A stretch of DNA of 64,000 nt from positions 372,001-436,000 of the forward strand of contig NZ_CP130713.1 of assembly GCF_030553055.1 (NCBI RefSeq). The letters are read 5' to 3'. The position numbers were made by a program, and so were the translations under genes. The stretch comes from Streptomyces sp. XD-27. Lineage in GTDB: Bacteria > Actinomycetota > Actinomycetes > Streptomycetales > Streptomycetaceae. Positions within the stretch are counted from its first letter, which is position 1, and each line of letters starts with the position of its first letter. Of this stretch, positions 8,880 through 17,057 are shown piece after piece. Under the pieces are notes generated by a model. That model was given only the letters and a program-made list of their open reading frames with translations. It ran no database searches and was not told the DNA's origin.

Positions 8880-10485
8880 GCGAGCCACACCTTGTCGAAG
8901 CGCGCCCAGTCCAGGGTGTTGGCCGGGGCCTTGCGCGCCACGCCCTTGACGTTGCGCGCGGTGCCGACGATCCAGTCGGCGAAGCCCCAGATCAGGAAGC
9001 CGCCTTCGGTGTGCAGGCGGCGCTGCATGCGCTCGTACACCGCGGCGCGTGCCTTGGGGTCCTTGGTGGACTGCGCCTGCTGGTACAGGGCGTCGAAGTC
9101 CTTGTGCTTCCAGTGGGTGGCGTTGGTGGTGGAGCCGGTGAGCAGCCGCTGGGAGATGTGCGACTCGATGGGCATGGCGCCGGAGCGGTAGCAGCACAGG
9201 GTGCCGGAGTCGAGGATGTCGGCCCAGTAGCTGTCCTTGGCTCCCGTCCTGACCTCGATCTTCACGCCCGCCTTGGCGGCCTGGTCCCGGAAGACGGCCG
9301 CGGCCTCGGTGAACCCGGCGGCGACCTCGGAGGTGTCGAGGGTGACCCGCAGGTCCTCGGCTCCGGCCTGCTTGAGCAGGTGCCGGGCGCGGTCCAGGTC
9401 CTGTTCGCGCTGCGGCAGCCCGTCGGCGTAGTACTGGTACCCCTTGCCGAACAGGTCGTTGCCGATCTCGCCGGCGCCGGACAGGGCGCCGTCGACCAGC
9501 TCCTGGCGGTCGGCGATGAGGAAGAACGCCTGGCGGACGCGCTTGTCGTCGAAGGGCGCGCGGTCGGTCTTCATGGCGAAGCCCTGCATGGCGCTGTTGC
9601 GCAGGCGCACGATCTCGACCTGGCCGTTGCCCTCGTGGGCGCGGGCGGTGGCAGGGTTGAGCTCGTGGGCGTACTCGATCTGGCCGCCGAGCAACGCGTT
9701 GATCCGGGCGGACTCCTCGTTGGCGACGACGAACTCCAGCTCGTCGAGGTGGGGCGCGCCCTCCCAGTAGTCGCCGTACGCCTTGAGGACGGTGGACCGG
9801 CCCGGCGCGAAGGAGACGAAGCGGAAGGGCCCGGACCCGATGGGGTGCTTGTCGAACTCCTCGGCGCCCTTGGGCACGATGTACGCGCCGAACGCGGCGA
9901 GCACGTTGGGGAATTCGGCGGTGGGCCGCTTGAGCCGGAACTCGATCACGCGCTTGCCCTTGGCGCGGCTGGCGGCGAGGTCGATGGGTTCCAGGGACGC
10001 CTTGGCGCGGAAGGCCCGCTTCGGGTCGGCGATGCGTCGGTAGCTGGAGAGGACGTCGTCGGCGGTGACCGGCTTGCCGTCGTGGAACGTCGCCTCGCGC
10101 AGGGTGACCGTCCAGCGGTCCAGGGTGGCGTTCGGCTCCCACGTGGCGGCGAGCCGGGGGACGGCGGCCATGTCGGAGCCGTAGTCGGCGAGCTTGTCGA
10201 ACAGGGCCTTGGCGCGGGCGGCGTCGGCGAACAGGTTGGTCATGTGCGGGTCGAGGGTCTCGCCGGCTCCTCCCCCGCGAAGGCGGCCCGCAGTCGGCCC
10301 CCTGGCTTGGGCTTGCCGTCCGCCGCGCCGGATTCCGACGGCTTGGACGAGCCGCACCCGGTGAGCGCGAGGCCGCCGAGCCCGGCGGCACCGACGGCGC
10401 CCGTGGCGGCGAGGAAGCCGCGGCGGCGCAGACCGGGGTACCGCGTGGTGTGGTCGAGGGCGGTGTGGTCGGGGGTGGTGTTCAT
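8876..10485 (-). CDS. Nickel/peptide-family ABC substrate-binding lipoprotein (one-base frameshift)
   Basis: The first gene of the importer section, 536 aa after correction. The N-terminus (ATG 10485, behind GAGGAG) has a Tat-type lipoprotein signal: RRRGFLAATG, a hydrophobic stretch, then the lipobox LTGC. The mature part is an SBP_bac_5 protein with TLDPHMTNLFADA, the domain-II motif VTADDVLSSYRRI and a C-terminal GGFLIWGFADWIVG. These proteins capture peptides, or metal-chelate complexes in the NikA/CntA branch, outside the membrane. The signal and the mature domain are in different frames; one extra base in the CCCCC run at 10272-10276 joins them (AFAGGGAGETLDPH). Confidence 0.87.
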
Positions 10486-10497
10486 GCGGGGTTCTCC

Positions 10498-11418
10498 TCA
10501 GAGGGGGTTGGGTCCGTCCGGCGCCAGCCGGGCGATCACATGCAGCCGGTCTCCGTCGGCCGTGGACGACGTCGATGGGTCCCCCGGCCGCCAGGGCGGT
10601 TCCGTGCGCGGGCCGGGGCCGTCGTACAGCGCCAGCACGGTGAAGCCGTGCGCGGCCAGCACGTACCGCAGTTCCTGGGGGAAGAGCAGCCGCCACGCGG
10701 AGTGCTGTTCGACCGGCGGCGTGCCGTCGTCGGCGGTCCACACGCGCCGGCGCCTGAGCAGTTGCGCGGCGCGGTCGACCCGCAGCGTGGTGACGGACCG
10801 GTAGCCGGTGCCCTGCCAGGTGAAGCGGCTGACGGCGGGTGCGTCGAGGAGTTCGGTGCTGCCGAGGAAGAACGCCCCGTTGCGCATTTCGGCCACCAGC
10901 AGCCCGCCGGGGGCCAGCGCGGCGCGGCAGCTGCGCAGCATGCCGTCGAGCTGGTCGTTGGTGTGGCAGTACAGGAAGGCGCTGTCCAGGCAGACGACGG
11001 CGTCGAAGGGGCGCCCGCCCAGTTCGGACAGGTCGAAGTCGCGCAGGTCGGCGTGGCGGTAGTCGGGCCCGGGGTGGTGGGCGCGGGCGTGGTCGAGCAT
11101 GGCGTCGGAGACGTCGGCGGCGACGACGCGCCGTCCGGCCGCGTGCAGATGGGCGGCGTCCCGGCCGGTGCCGCAGCCCAGGTCCAGGACGCGGGGCCCG
11201 GCGCCGTACCGCCGCAGCCGGTCCTCGGCCCAGCGGGCGGCGAGCCGGTCGGGGTCGGGGAAGCGCGCCTCGTACAGGGCGGGGTGGTCGGTGAGCAGGT
11301 TTCCGCTCGTGTTGTCCGTGGCGGTCAGGCGGGATCCGCTCGTGCCGTTCCGGGGGGTCACAGGAGATCCGTTCGGCGCGGTCACGGGAGATCCGTTCGT
11401 GCGGTGCGTGGCGGTCAT
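10498..11418 (-). CDS. Class I SAM-dependent methyltransferase
   Basis: A 306-aa protein; the start ATG 11418 follows GAGAGGAACCCC. The SAM-binding motif I is VLDLGCGTGRDAAHL (about residues 76-90), followed by VVAADVSDAML and an ADLRDFDL motif, all typical of Methyltransf_25/11 folds. The first ~40 residues are low-complexity Thr/Asn/Gly/Ser with near-repeats (NGSPVTAPNGSPVTPRNG). It sits between the exporter gene and the importer genes, so it may methylate the operon's product (inference). The acceptor is not predictable from sequence. Confidence 0.85.
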   Translation of the reverse strand: MTATHRTNGSPVTAPNGSPVTPRNGTSGSRLTATDNTSGNLLTDHPALYEARFPDPDRLAARWAEDRLRRYGAGPRVLDLGCGTGRDAAHLHAAGRRVVAADVSDAMLDHARAHHPGPDYRHADLRDFDLSELGGRPFDAVVCLDSAFLYCHTNDQLDGMLRSCRAALAPGGLLVAEMRNGAFFLGSTELLDAPAVSRFTWQGTGYRSVTTLRVDRAAQLLRRRRVWTADDGTPPVEQHSAWRLLFPQELRYVLAAHGFTVLALYDGPGPRTEPPWRPGDPSTSSTADGDRLHVIARLAPDGPNPL

Positions 11419-11428
11419 GGGGTTCCTC

Positions 11429-12694
11429 TCACGCCGTCGCCGGTACGGGGACCGGGGCCGGCGGCGCCGGGAGGGCGCGCAGCCGGTGCAGCCAGGCGAC
11501 CCCGGCGGCGGAGGCGAGCCCGAAGCCCGCGCAGCACAGCCAGGGCAGCCAGGCCGCGCCGCCGTGGTCGCCCGCGTCCATGGCCCAGCCGACGGCGGTG
11601 TTGCCGAGGGCCGCGGCGACGCCCGAGACGACGTAGAAGATCCCGAAGTACGTGCCGGTGAGTTCGGCGCGCCCGAAGGCGGGGATGAGCTCCATCACGA
11701 ACGGCTGGGCGATCATGGCGCCGAGGTAGAGCAGCAGGGCTCCGCCGAGGACGGGCAGCAGGGCGAGGGCGGCGGCGGTGGTGCCGTCCGGTGCGCCGCT
11801 CCCGGCGGCGGTCAGCAGCGGCGGGAGGAACGCCAGCCCCATCAGGGCGAGTCCGCCGCCGATCCACCGGGCGCGGCTGCCCCGCTCCTTCAGCGCCCGC
11901 GTGATGCGCAGTTGGAGGGCGAGGTTGGCGGCGGTGCCGACGAGGAACACCAGCCCGGCCGCGCCGTCCCAGCCGGTGGCGCGGCGGGCTCCGTCGGGCA
12001 GCAGCAGGTACAGCTGGTTCTCCATGGTGAACATGCCGACCATGGCGAGGGAGAAGGCGAGGAACGTCCGGTTGCCGAGGACTTCGCGCCAGTCGCCGAG
12101 GACGCTGCCGCCGGCCGGGGGCACCTCGCGGGCGGGCAGGACGAGCGCCTGGGCGACGGTGAGCACGGCGAAGATGGCGGCGGCGGTGAGCGCGGAGAGC
12201 CGGAAGTCCACCAGGAGCAGCGCGCTGCCGAGCAGCGGGCCGATGAGCGCGCCGGTGGTGGCGAAGACGTTGAACAGGGCGAACGCCTCGGCCTTGCGGT
12301 CTCCGGCCTCCTGGGCGAGGTAGGCACGGACGGCCGGGTTGAACAGGGCTCCGGCCAGTCCGCTGAGCACGGAGGCGGCGAGCAGCACCGGCAGCCCGTC
12401 GCCGAGGGCGAACAGCGCGAAGCCGGCGGTGCGCAGCGCGCAGCCGGCGATGATGACGCCGCGTGCGCCGAGCCGGTCGGCGGCCGAGCCCCCGACGATG
12501 AACAGGCCCTGCTGGCTGAGGTTGCGGACGCCGAGCACGATCCCGACGACCGCCGCGGACATCCCCAGGTCCTCGCCGAGGTGGGTGGCGAGATAGGGGA
12601 TGAGCAGGTAGAAGCCGGTGTTGACGCCGAGCTGGTTGATCAGGAGGAGGCGGATGGCGAGCGGGAAGCCGCGCATCTCACGCCAGGTCTTCAC
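11429..12694 (-). CDS. MFS transporter, probable exporter of the operon product
   Basis: A 421-aa protein with about 12 membrane helices. The GTG at 12694 overlaps the epimerase stop (GTGA). The motif LGVRNLSQQGLFIVGGSAADRLGAR between helices 2 and 3 is a drug-exporter-like MFS motif A region, and a central charged loop separates the two six-helix halves. The domain resembles MdtH-type exporters. In metallophore systems such as staphylopine (CntE), an MFS exporter is encoded with biosynthetic genes and a peptide/nickel importer. Position and family suggest the same role here (inference). Confidence 0.83.
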   Translation of the reverse strand: MKTWREMRGFPLAIRLLLINQLGVNTGFYLLIPYLATHLGEDLGMSAAVVGIVLGVRNLSQQGLFIVGGSAADRLGARGVIIAGCALRTAGFALFALGDGLPVLLAASVLSGLAGALFNPAVRAYLAQEAGDRKAEAFALFNVFATTGALIGPLLGSALLLVDFRLSALTAAAIFAVLTVAQALVLPAREVPPAGGSVLGDWREVLGNRTFLAFSLAMVGMFTMENQLYLLLPDGARRATGWDGAAGLVFLVGTAANLALQLRITRALKERGSRARWIGGGLALMGLAFLPPLLTAAGSGAPDGTTAAALALLPVLGGALLLYLGAMIAQPFVMELIPAFGRAELTGTYFGIFYVVSGVAAALGNTAVGWAMDAGDHGGAAWLPWLCCAGFGLASAAGVAWLHRLRALPAPPAPVPVPATA

Positions 12695-13779
12695 GGGTTG
12701 GGTGCCTTTCCGAGGGCTGTGGGCTGGTGCTGGTGGCCGGTGCCGCTGGGCCGTACGCCGAGTCCGGCGCGGCCGTTCGCCCGTACGGTGCCGTCGGTGC
12801 CGCCGATGCCGGTCCACGGGTCGTGGGCGAGCAGCAGGTGCCCGTCGAGGTCGGTCCAGCGGGCGCGGTCGGCGAGGTGGACGGCGGGGGCGATGCCCAG
12901 CGAGCTGGCGGTGAGGCAGCCGAGCATCAGGTCGGTGCCGCTGCCCGCGAGGAGTTCGGCGATCCGCAGGGCGGCGTGGACGCCGCCGCACTTGGCGAGC
13001 TTGACGTTGACGCCGTGGACGCGCCCGGCGAGGCGGCGGGCGTCCTCGTAACCCACCGCGTCCTCGTCGGCGATGACGGGCAGCGGGGAGCGCTCGGCGA
13101 GTTTCGCGAGGGCTTCGGGGTCGCCGGGGGCGGTGGGCTGCTCGACGGCCTCGACTCCGAGGTCGGCGAAGCGCGGGATCAGGGTCTCGGCGTCGGCGGG
13201 GCTCCAGGCGCCGTTGGGGTCCAGCAGGAGCCTCACGTGCGGGGCGGCGTCGCGGATGGCCGCCACGCGGGCGAGGTCGTCGTCCGGGTCGGGGGTGCCC
13301 GCCTTGACCTTGAGCAGGGTGAAGCCGCTGTCGGCCAGGCAGCGGGCCTGGACGGCGGCGCGCGCCCGCTCGGTGATGCCGATGGTGCGGGCGGTCGCGG
13401 CGGCGGGGGCGGTGAAGCCGCCGAGCAGTTGGTGGACGGCGCATCCGGCGCGCTTGCCGACGAGGTCGAGCAGCGCCGACTCCACGGCGGCGACGGCCGC
13501 GGGCGGGGTGCCGTCCGCGATCAGGTCGCCGTCGCGGAAGGCGGCCAGCGCCGTCTCCGGGTCGGGGAAGCGGCCGAGCTCGACGGCGGCGTCGCTCATC
13601 AACCGGGTCAGGGTCGCGGCGTCGAGGCCGAAGTACGCGCTGGCGACGGCCTCGCCGCAGCCGCGCAGGCCGCCGTGTTCGACGCTGATCCAGACGGCGT
13701 CGCGGGCGGCCATGGTGGAGCGGGATATCCGCAGCGGCTCGGTCAGCTCCAGCCGTACGGTGCGCAGGGTGGTCTTCAT
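12691..13779 (-). CDS. Enolase-superfamily enzyme, dipeptide epimerase-like
   Basis: A 362-aa protein of the muconate lactonizing/mandelate racemase group. It shows the catalytic KVKAG (first acid/base Lys), metal ligands in LLDPNGAW, EQPT and IADED, and the second Lys in NVKLAKCGG. This KxK...D...E...D...K arrangement is that of L-Ala-D/L-Glu and related dipeptide epimerases. It would invert the alpha-carbon of an amino-acid or dipeptide unit. It starts at ATG 13779, sharing one base with the stop of the PLP gene. The product of the neighbouring ligase is a plausible substrate (inference). Confidence 0.86.
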   Translation of the reverse strand: MKTTLRTVRLELTEPLRISRSTMAARDAVWISVEHGGLRGCGEAVASAYFGLDAATLTRLMSDAAVELGRFPDPETALAAFRDGDLIADGTPPAAVAAVESALLDLVGKRAGCAVHQLLGGFTAPAAATARTIGITERARAAVQARCLADSGFTLLKVKAGTPDPDDDLARVAAIRDAAPHVRLLLDPNGAWSPADAETLIPRFADLGVEAVEQPTAPGDPEALAKLAERSPLPVIADEDAVGYEDARRLAGRVHGVNVKLAKCGGVHAALRIAELLAGSGTDLMLGCLTASSLGIAPAVHLADRARWTDLDGHLLLAHDPWTGIGGTDGTVRANGRAGLGVRPSGTGHQHQPTALGKAPNP

Positions 13780-14896
13780 CAGGTGGACTCCGGTGCGGTG
13801 TGGGGGTACGGCACCTCGCCGCCGCTCAGCGGGTCGACGACGGTGGCGCAGCGGGCCCAGCCGGCGGCCTCGGCGGCGTGCGGGTGCCGGAGCTCCACCG
13901 GCCGGGTGGCGGCGCTGCCCGGGCCGATGCCGTGGGCGGCGGTGAAGTCGTCGTCGTAGACGGTGCCGAGATACCGCTGGGGGCCGTCGGGGAAGACGGT
14001 GGCGACGACGGCGCCGGGGTGCACGCGGGCGGCCCAGGCCGAGACGAGCGCGACGGCGCCGGTGCTCCAGCCGCCGCTGACGAAGTTGTCGCGGGCCAGT
14101 CGGCGGCAGCAGTCGGCGGATTCGGCGGGCCCGACCCAGTGCACCTCGTCGAAGGCGTCGTAGGCGACGTTGCGCGGGTGGATGCTGCTGCCCAGGCCGC
14201 GCATCAGGCGGGGCGGGCGGGCTGGCCGAAGATGGTCGAGCCGGTGGCGTCCACGCCGATGAGCCGCAGCGCGGGCCAGCGGCGGCGCAGCGGGGCGGCG
14301 ACGCCCGCGCTGTGGCCCCCGGTGCCGACGCTGCACACGAGGATGTCCATGTGGTCGAGCTGGTGGGTGAGTTCGGTGGCGAGTGAGGCGTATCCGGCGA
14401 CGTTGTCGGGGTTGTTGTACTGGTCGGGCCAGTAGGCGCCGGGGAGTTCGGCGAGCAGGGCGCGCAGCCGCGCCAGGCGTGCGGCCTGCCAGCCGCCGGC
14501 GGCGGCCGGGCGGTCGACGAGTTCGAGGCGGACGCCGTGGGCGCGCAGCAACCGCCGCATCGAGGGTTCGAGTTCGGCGTCGCCGACGAGGACGACGGGG
14601 TGGCCCAGGGCCTGTCCGGCGAAGGCGAGCCCGATGCCGAGGGTGCCGGAGGTGGATTCCACCACGGGCGCGCCGGGGCGCAATTCGCCGCGCCGCCGGG
14701 CGCCGAGCAGCATGGAGACGGCGGCGCGCGCCTTCATGCCGCCGGCGCCGAGCCCTTCGAGCTTGGCCCAGAAGCCGGGCTGGGGGCAGGGCAGGTCGCA
14801 GCTGATCCGGGCGAGCGGGGTGCGGCCGAGGAGGGCGAGCAGGTCGGGGTTGGCGGTGGTACACGGTGCGATGGCGGTCGGCGCGGCGGCGGTCAC
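13779..14896 (-). CDS. PLP-dependent cysteine synthase/SbnA-like enzyme (one-base frameshift)
   Basis: A fold-type II PLP enzyme, 372 aa after correction. The GTG start at 14896 lies behind GGAGGT and overlaps the upstream stop (GTGA). GGMKARAA carries the Schiff-base Lys (residue 55); the phosphate/substrate loop is STSGTLG (about 81-87), and a Gly-rich VGTGGHSAG follows. Compared with O-acetylserine sulfhydrylases, the PSGSIKDR context is altered, as in SbnA-type 2,3-diaminopropionate pathway enzymes that join amino groups to activated serine. As given, the frame ends at 14204, but the conserved C-terminal part ([11 protein letters not shown] onward) continues in another frame; one base added in GGGG 14210-14213 restores it. 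Confidence 0.84.
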
Positions 14897-15699
14897 GGGG
14901 CACCTCCGTAGCGGTAGACGAAGCCGGGGCCGCCGTCGAGCCAGAAGAACGGGTAGGGCTCGGCGCAGACGGCGGTGACCCCGTCCCCGAGGAAGTGCGG
15001 CAGGACGGCGCTGCCGGTCTGGGCGAACATCACCAGCGGTGTGCCGTGCCGGGCGGCGTGCGCGCGCAGGGTCTCGAACGTGCCGTTGCCCAGGGTCATC
15101 CCGGAGGCGAGGACCCCGTCGCAGCGGGCGAGTTCGGCGGCGGCGTCGGTGCGGACCGGCTCGCCCCATTCGGTGGTTCCGCCCTTGAGGTCGCAGGGCA
15201 CGTAAGCCAGCCCGCGGGAGCGCAGCGCCTCGAGGAGGGAGTTGACGACGCCGACGACGAGGACGGTGCTGCCGGGCGGCAGGTCGAGCAGGCCGACGAC
15301 GGCGTGGGCGCGGGCGCGGGACTTCTCCAGCGAGCTGCCGGCGGGCAGCGGCCAGGGGCGGGCGCCGCTGCCGGGTCGGGTGTGCGGGGCGGCGTGCATC
15401 AGGTACGCGTCGAGGGCGGCGGTCCTGACCGGCGGCAGCGGATGGTCGAGCAGGGTGGCGATGTCGGTGCCGACGCAGTCGTCGAGGGTGGTGGCGGGCA
15501 GTTCGCCGGGTTCGACGGCGCAGGAGCCGACGGCCTCGGCGAGCCGCAGGCTCAGCACCTCGTTGCGGTAGCCGCCGTCTCGGCCTTCGTGGCGTACGGC
15601 CTGGCTGGTGGTGAAGGCGACGGAGACGTACGTCCCGGCCGGGTCGGGGCCGAGCGCCCCGGCCCGCACCCGGCGTATGAGGTCCTCGTAGGCACTCAT
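14893..15699 (-). CDS. DUF4213/DUF364 Rossmann protein ('putative heavy-metal chelation' family)
   Basis: A 268-aa soluble protein. Its N-terminal half (to about 125) fits the enolase-N-like DUF4213 domain; the C-terminal half has a Rossmann-like core ([10 protein letters not shown] at 144-153, then [16 protein letters not shown] near 194-209, and [16 protein letters not shown]) matching DUF364. Pfam describes this pair as putative heavy-metal chelation; its catalytic role in biosynthesis is not established. Start ATG 15699 overlaps the ATP-grasp stop (ATGA) and the 3' end overlaps the PLP gene (GTGA), so it is firmly inside the operon. The Zur-type box upstream agrees with a metal-related role. 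Confidence 0.8.
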   Translation of the reverse strand: MSAYEDLIRRVRAGALGPDPAGTYVSVAFTTSQAVRHEGRDGGYRNEVLSLRLAEAVGSCAVEPGELPATTLDDCVGTDIATLLDHPLPPVRTAALDAYLMHAAPHTRPGSGARPWPLPAGSSLEKSRARAHAVVGLLDLPPGSTVLVVGVVNSLLEALRSRGLAYVPCDLKGGTTEWGEPVRTDAAAELARCDGVLASGMTLGNGTFETLRAHAARHGTPLVMFAQTGSAVLPHFLGDGVTAVCAEPYPFFWLDGGPGFVYRYGGAP

Positions 15700-16955
15700 C
15701 GACTCACCACACAGGGCCGCAGACCGGCTATGAGGGACTCGACGTGGGCGCGGGCCCGGCCGCCGCCGGCGGGGTCGGTGGCCATGACGTGGCCCAGGTA
15801 CTCGTTGTTGCTGCCCGCGGCCCTCACATCCGTGCCGGGCTCTGCGAGTTGGACCTCCAGCACGCCGGGGGCGCCGTCGAGGGCGCCGGTGCCGTCGATG
15901 CGCTCCAGCACGCCTGCGGTGGCGGGCACCAGGAAGCCGATGGCGGCGCTGCGCGCGCCGGTCTCCTGTACCGCCAGGTCGGGCTCGCGGCCCAGGGCCA
16001 CGTCCACGAAGGCGGCGGCAAGGTCGATGCCGGTGACGTGCCGGACGAGTTCGGTGATGCGGTTGCCGGCGGGCCGTGGGTTGACCTCGACCACGCGCGG
16101 GCCGCGGGTGGTGAGCTTGATCTCGGTGTGGGCGACGACGTCGTCCAGGCCGAGGGCGGCCAGGGCGGCCAGCGCGGTGTCGGCGGCCGCGGCCGCGTCG
16201 GCCCCGGCGAGCGGGGCGGGGAACATGTGGCCGGTCTCGATGAACGCCGGGGCGCCGCCGACGCTCTTGTCGGTCACGCCGACGACGTGCGCGGCGCCGC
16301 GGAACGAGACGGTCTCGACGCTTACTTCGGGTCCGTCGAGGAGTTCTTCGAGGAGCACCTGGGGGGCGCGCCGCTGGCCGCGCGCGTTGACGGGGAAGTC
16401 GGCGAGCGCCCGGTAGGCGGCGGACAGCGCGGCTTCGTCGTCGACGCGGCGTACGTACATCCCGGCGCACAGGTCGACCGGCTTGAGGACGAGAGGGTAG
16501 CCGATCTCGCGGGCGGACCGGACAGTGGCCGCCCAGTCGTCGCAGACCGCGAAGCGCGGGCCGGGCACGCCCGCGGCGGCCAGGGCCCGGCGGGTGGCGT
16601 CCTTGCGGCAGGCGTCGGCGACGGCGTCGGGAGCGGGTCCGGGGAGGCCGAGGTACGCGGCGATGCGGGCGACGGTCGGCAGGTAGTAGTCGCAGGAGGT
16701 CAGCACGCCGTCGAAGCGCAGCACCTTGTGCAGCTCGCCGATGCGGGGCAGCAGCGTGTCGAGGTCGTTGGTGTCGGCGGTGAGGACGTTGCGCGCCGAG
16801 AGCAGCGGGTGGGCCGTTCCTTCGGGGGCCGAGCGCAGGTAGTGGTGCAGGTCGCGAGTGAGGAAGGTGAACTCGTGGCCGCTCTCGCGCAGCGCCCGCG
16901 GGAGCAGCCTGCTCATCGACCCGACCCAGCTTTCGACCATCAGCAGATGACCCAC
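15696..16955 (-). CDS. ATP-grasp ligase, first gene of Zur-boxed operon
   Basis: A 419-aa ATP-grasp enzyme. The start is GTG 16955 behind AAGGAG with 6-base spacing (a longer frame upstream would cross the operator). A pre-ATP-grasp domain is followed by the nucleotide-binding [11 protein letters not shown] (about 155-165), HTEIK (about 278) and the metal-binding EVNPRPAGN (about 290-298). The family includes L-amino-acid and dipeptide ligases that join carboxylates to amines through an acyl-phosphate. With the PLP enzyme and epimerase behind it, it probably assembles a small pseudopeptide (inference). The untranslated leader is about 70 bases, starting at the Zur-type box. Confidence 0.85.
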   Translation of the reverse strand: MGHLLMVESWVGSMSRLLPRALRESGHEFTFLTRDLHHYLRSAPEGTAHPLLSARNVLTADTNDLDTLLPRIGELHKVLRFDGVLTSCDYYLPTVARIAAYLGLPGPAPDAVADACRKDATRRALAAAGVPGPRFAVCDDWAATVRSAREIGYPLVLKPVDLCAGMYVRRVDDEAALSAAYRALADFPVNARGQRRAPQVLLEELLDGPEVSVETVSFRGAAHVVGVTDKSVGGAPAFIETGHMFPAPLAGADAAAAADTALAALAALGLDDVVAHTEIKLTTRGPRVVEVNPRPAGNRITELVRHVTGIDLAAAFVDVALGREPDLAVQETGARSAAIGFLVPATAGVLERIDGTGALDGAPGVLEVQLAEPGTDVRAAGSNNEYLGHVMATDPAGGGRARAHVESLIAGLRPCVVSR

Positions 16956-17024
16956 GACTCTCCTTCGTCTCGAGGATTGGTCCCGGAGCTTCGTTTCGAA
17001 GCTTTGACCGAGCCCCCACATTAA

Positions 17025-17039
17025 CGATAATCATTTTCA
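17025..17039 (-). promoter_or_regulatory. Zur-type operator upstream of the putative metallophore operon
   Basis: On the minus strand this reads TGAAAATGATTATCG, 13 of 15 matches to the Streptomyces Zur consensus as I recall it (TGAAAATGATTTTCA). It is embedded in a 19-base Fur-family dyad, GATAATCATTTTCATTGTC on the plus strand. It is a striking AT-rich island in very GC-rich DNA. It lies 70 bases before the ATP-grasp GTG and 18 bases before the divergent S33 peptidase ATG, so it could control both. A generic Fur-family site (iron or nickel) is the alternative. Confidence 0.75.
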
Positions 17040-17057
17040 TTGTCATCTGACTGGACC

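Noticed and set aside
5961..10391. A single 1476-aa protein from one open frame
   Set aside because: It joins part of the binding-protein region out of frame, the DppB permease, the antisense-like reading of the DppC gene and the first ATPase. It exists only because of the one-base break at 7948-7951.
16956..17057. Iron-box (DmdR/IdeR) as the operator of the metallophore-like operon
   Set aside because: The TTAGGTTAGGCTAACC-type motif is absent. The dyad is of the Fur/Zur 7-1-7 kind and resembles the box at 55970.
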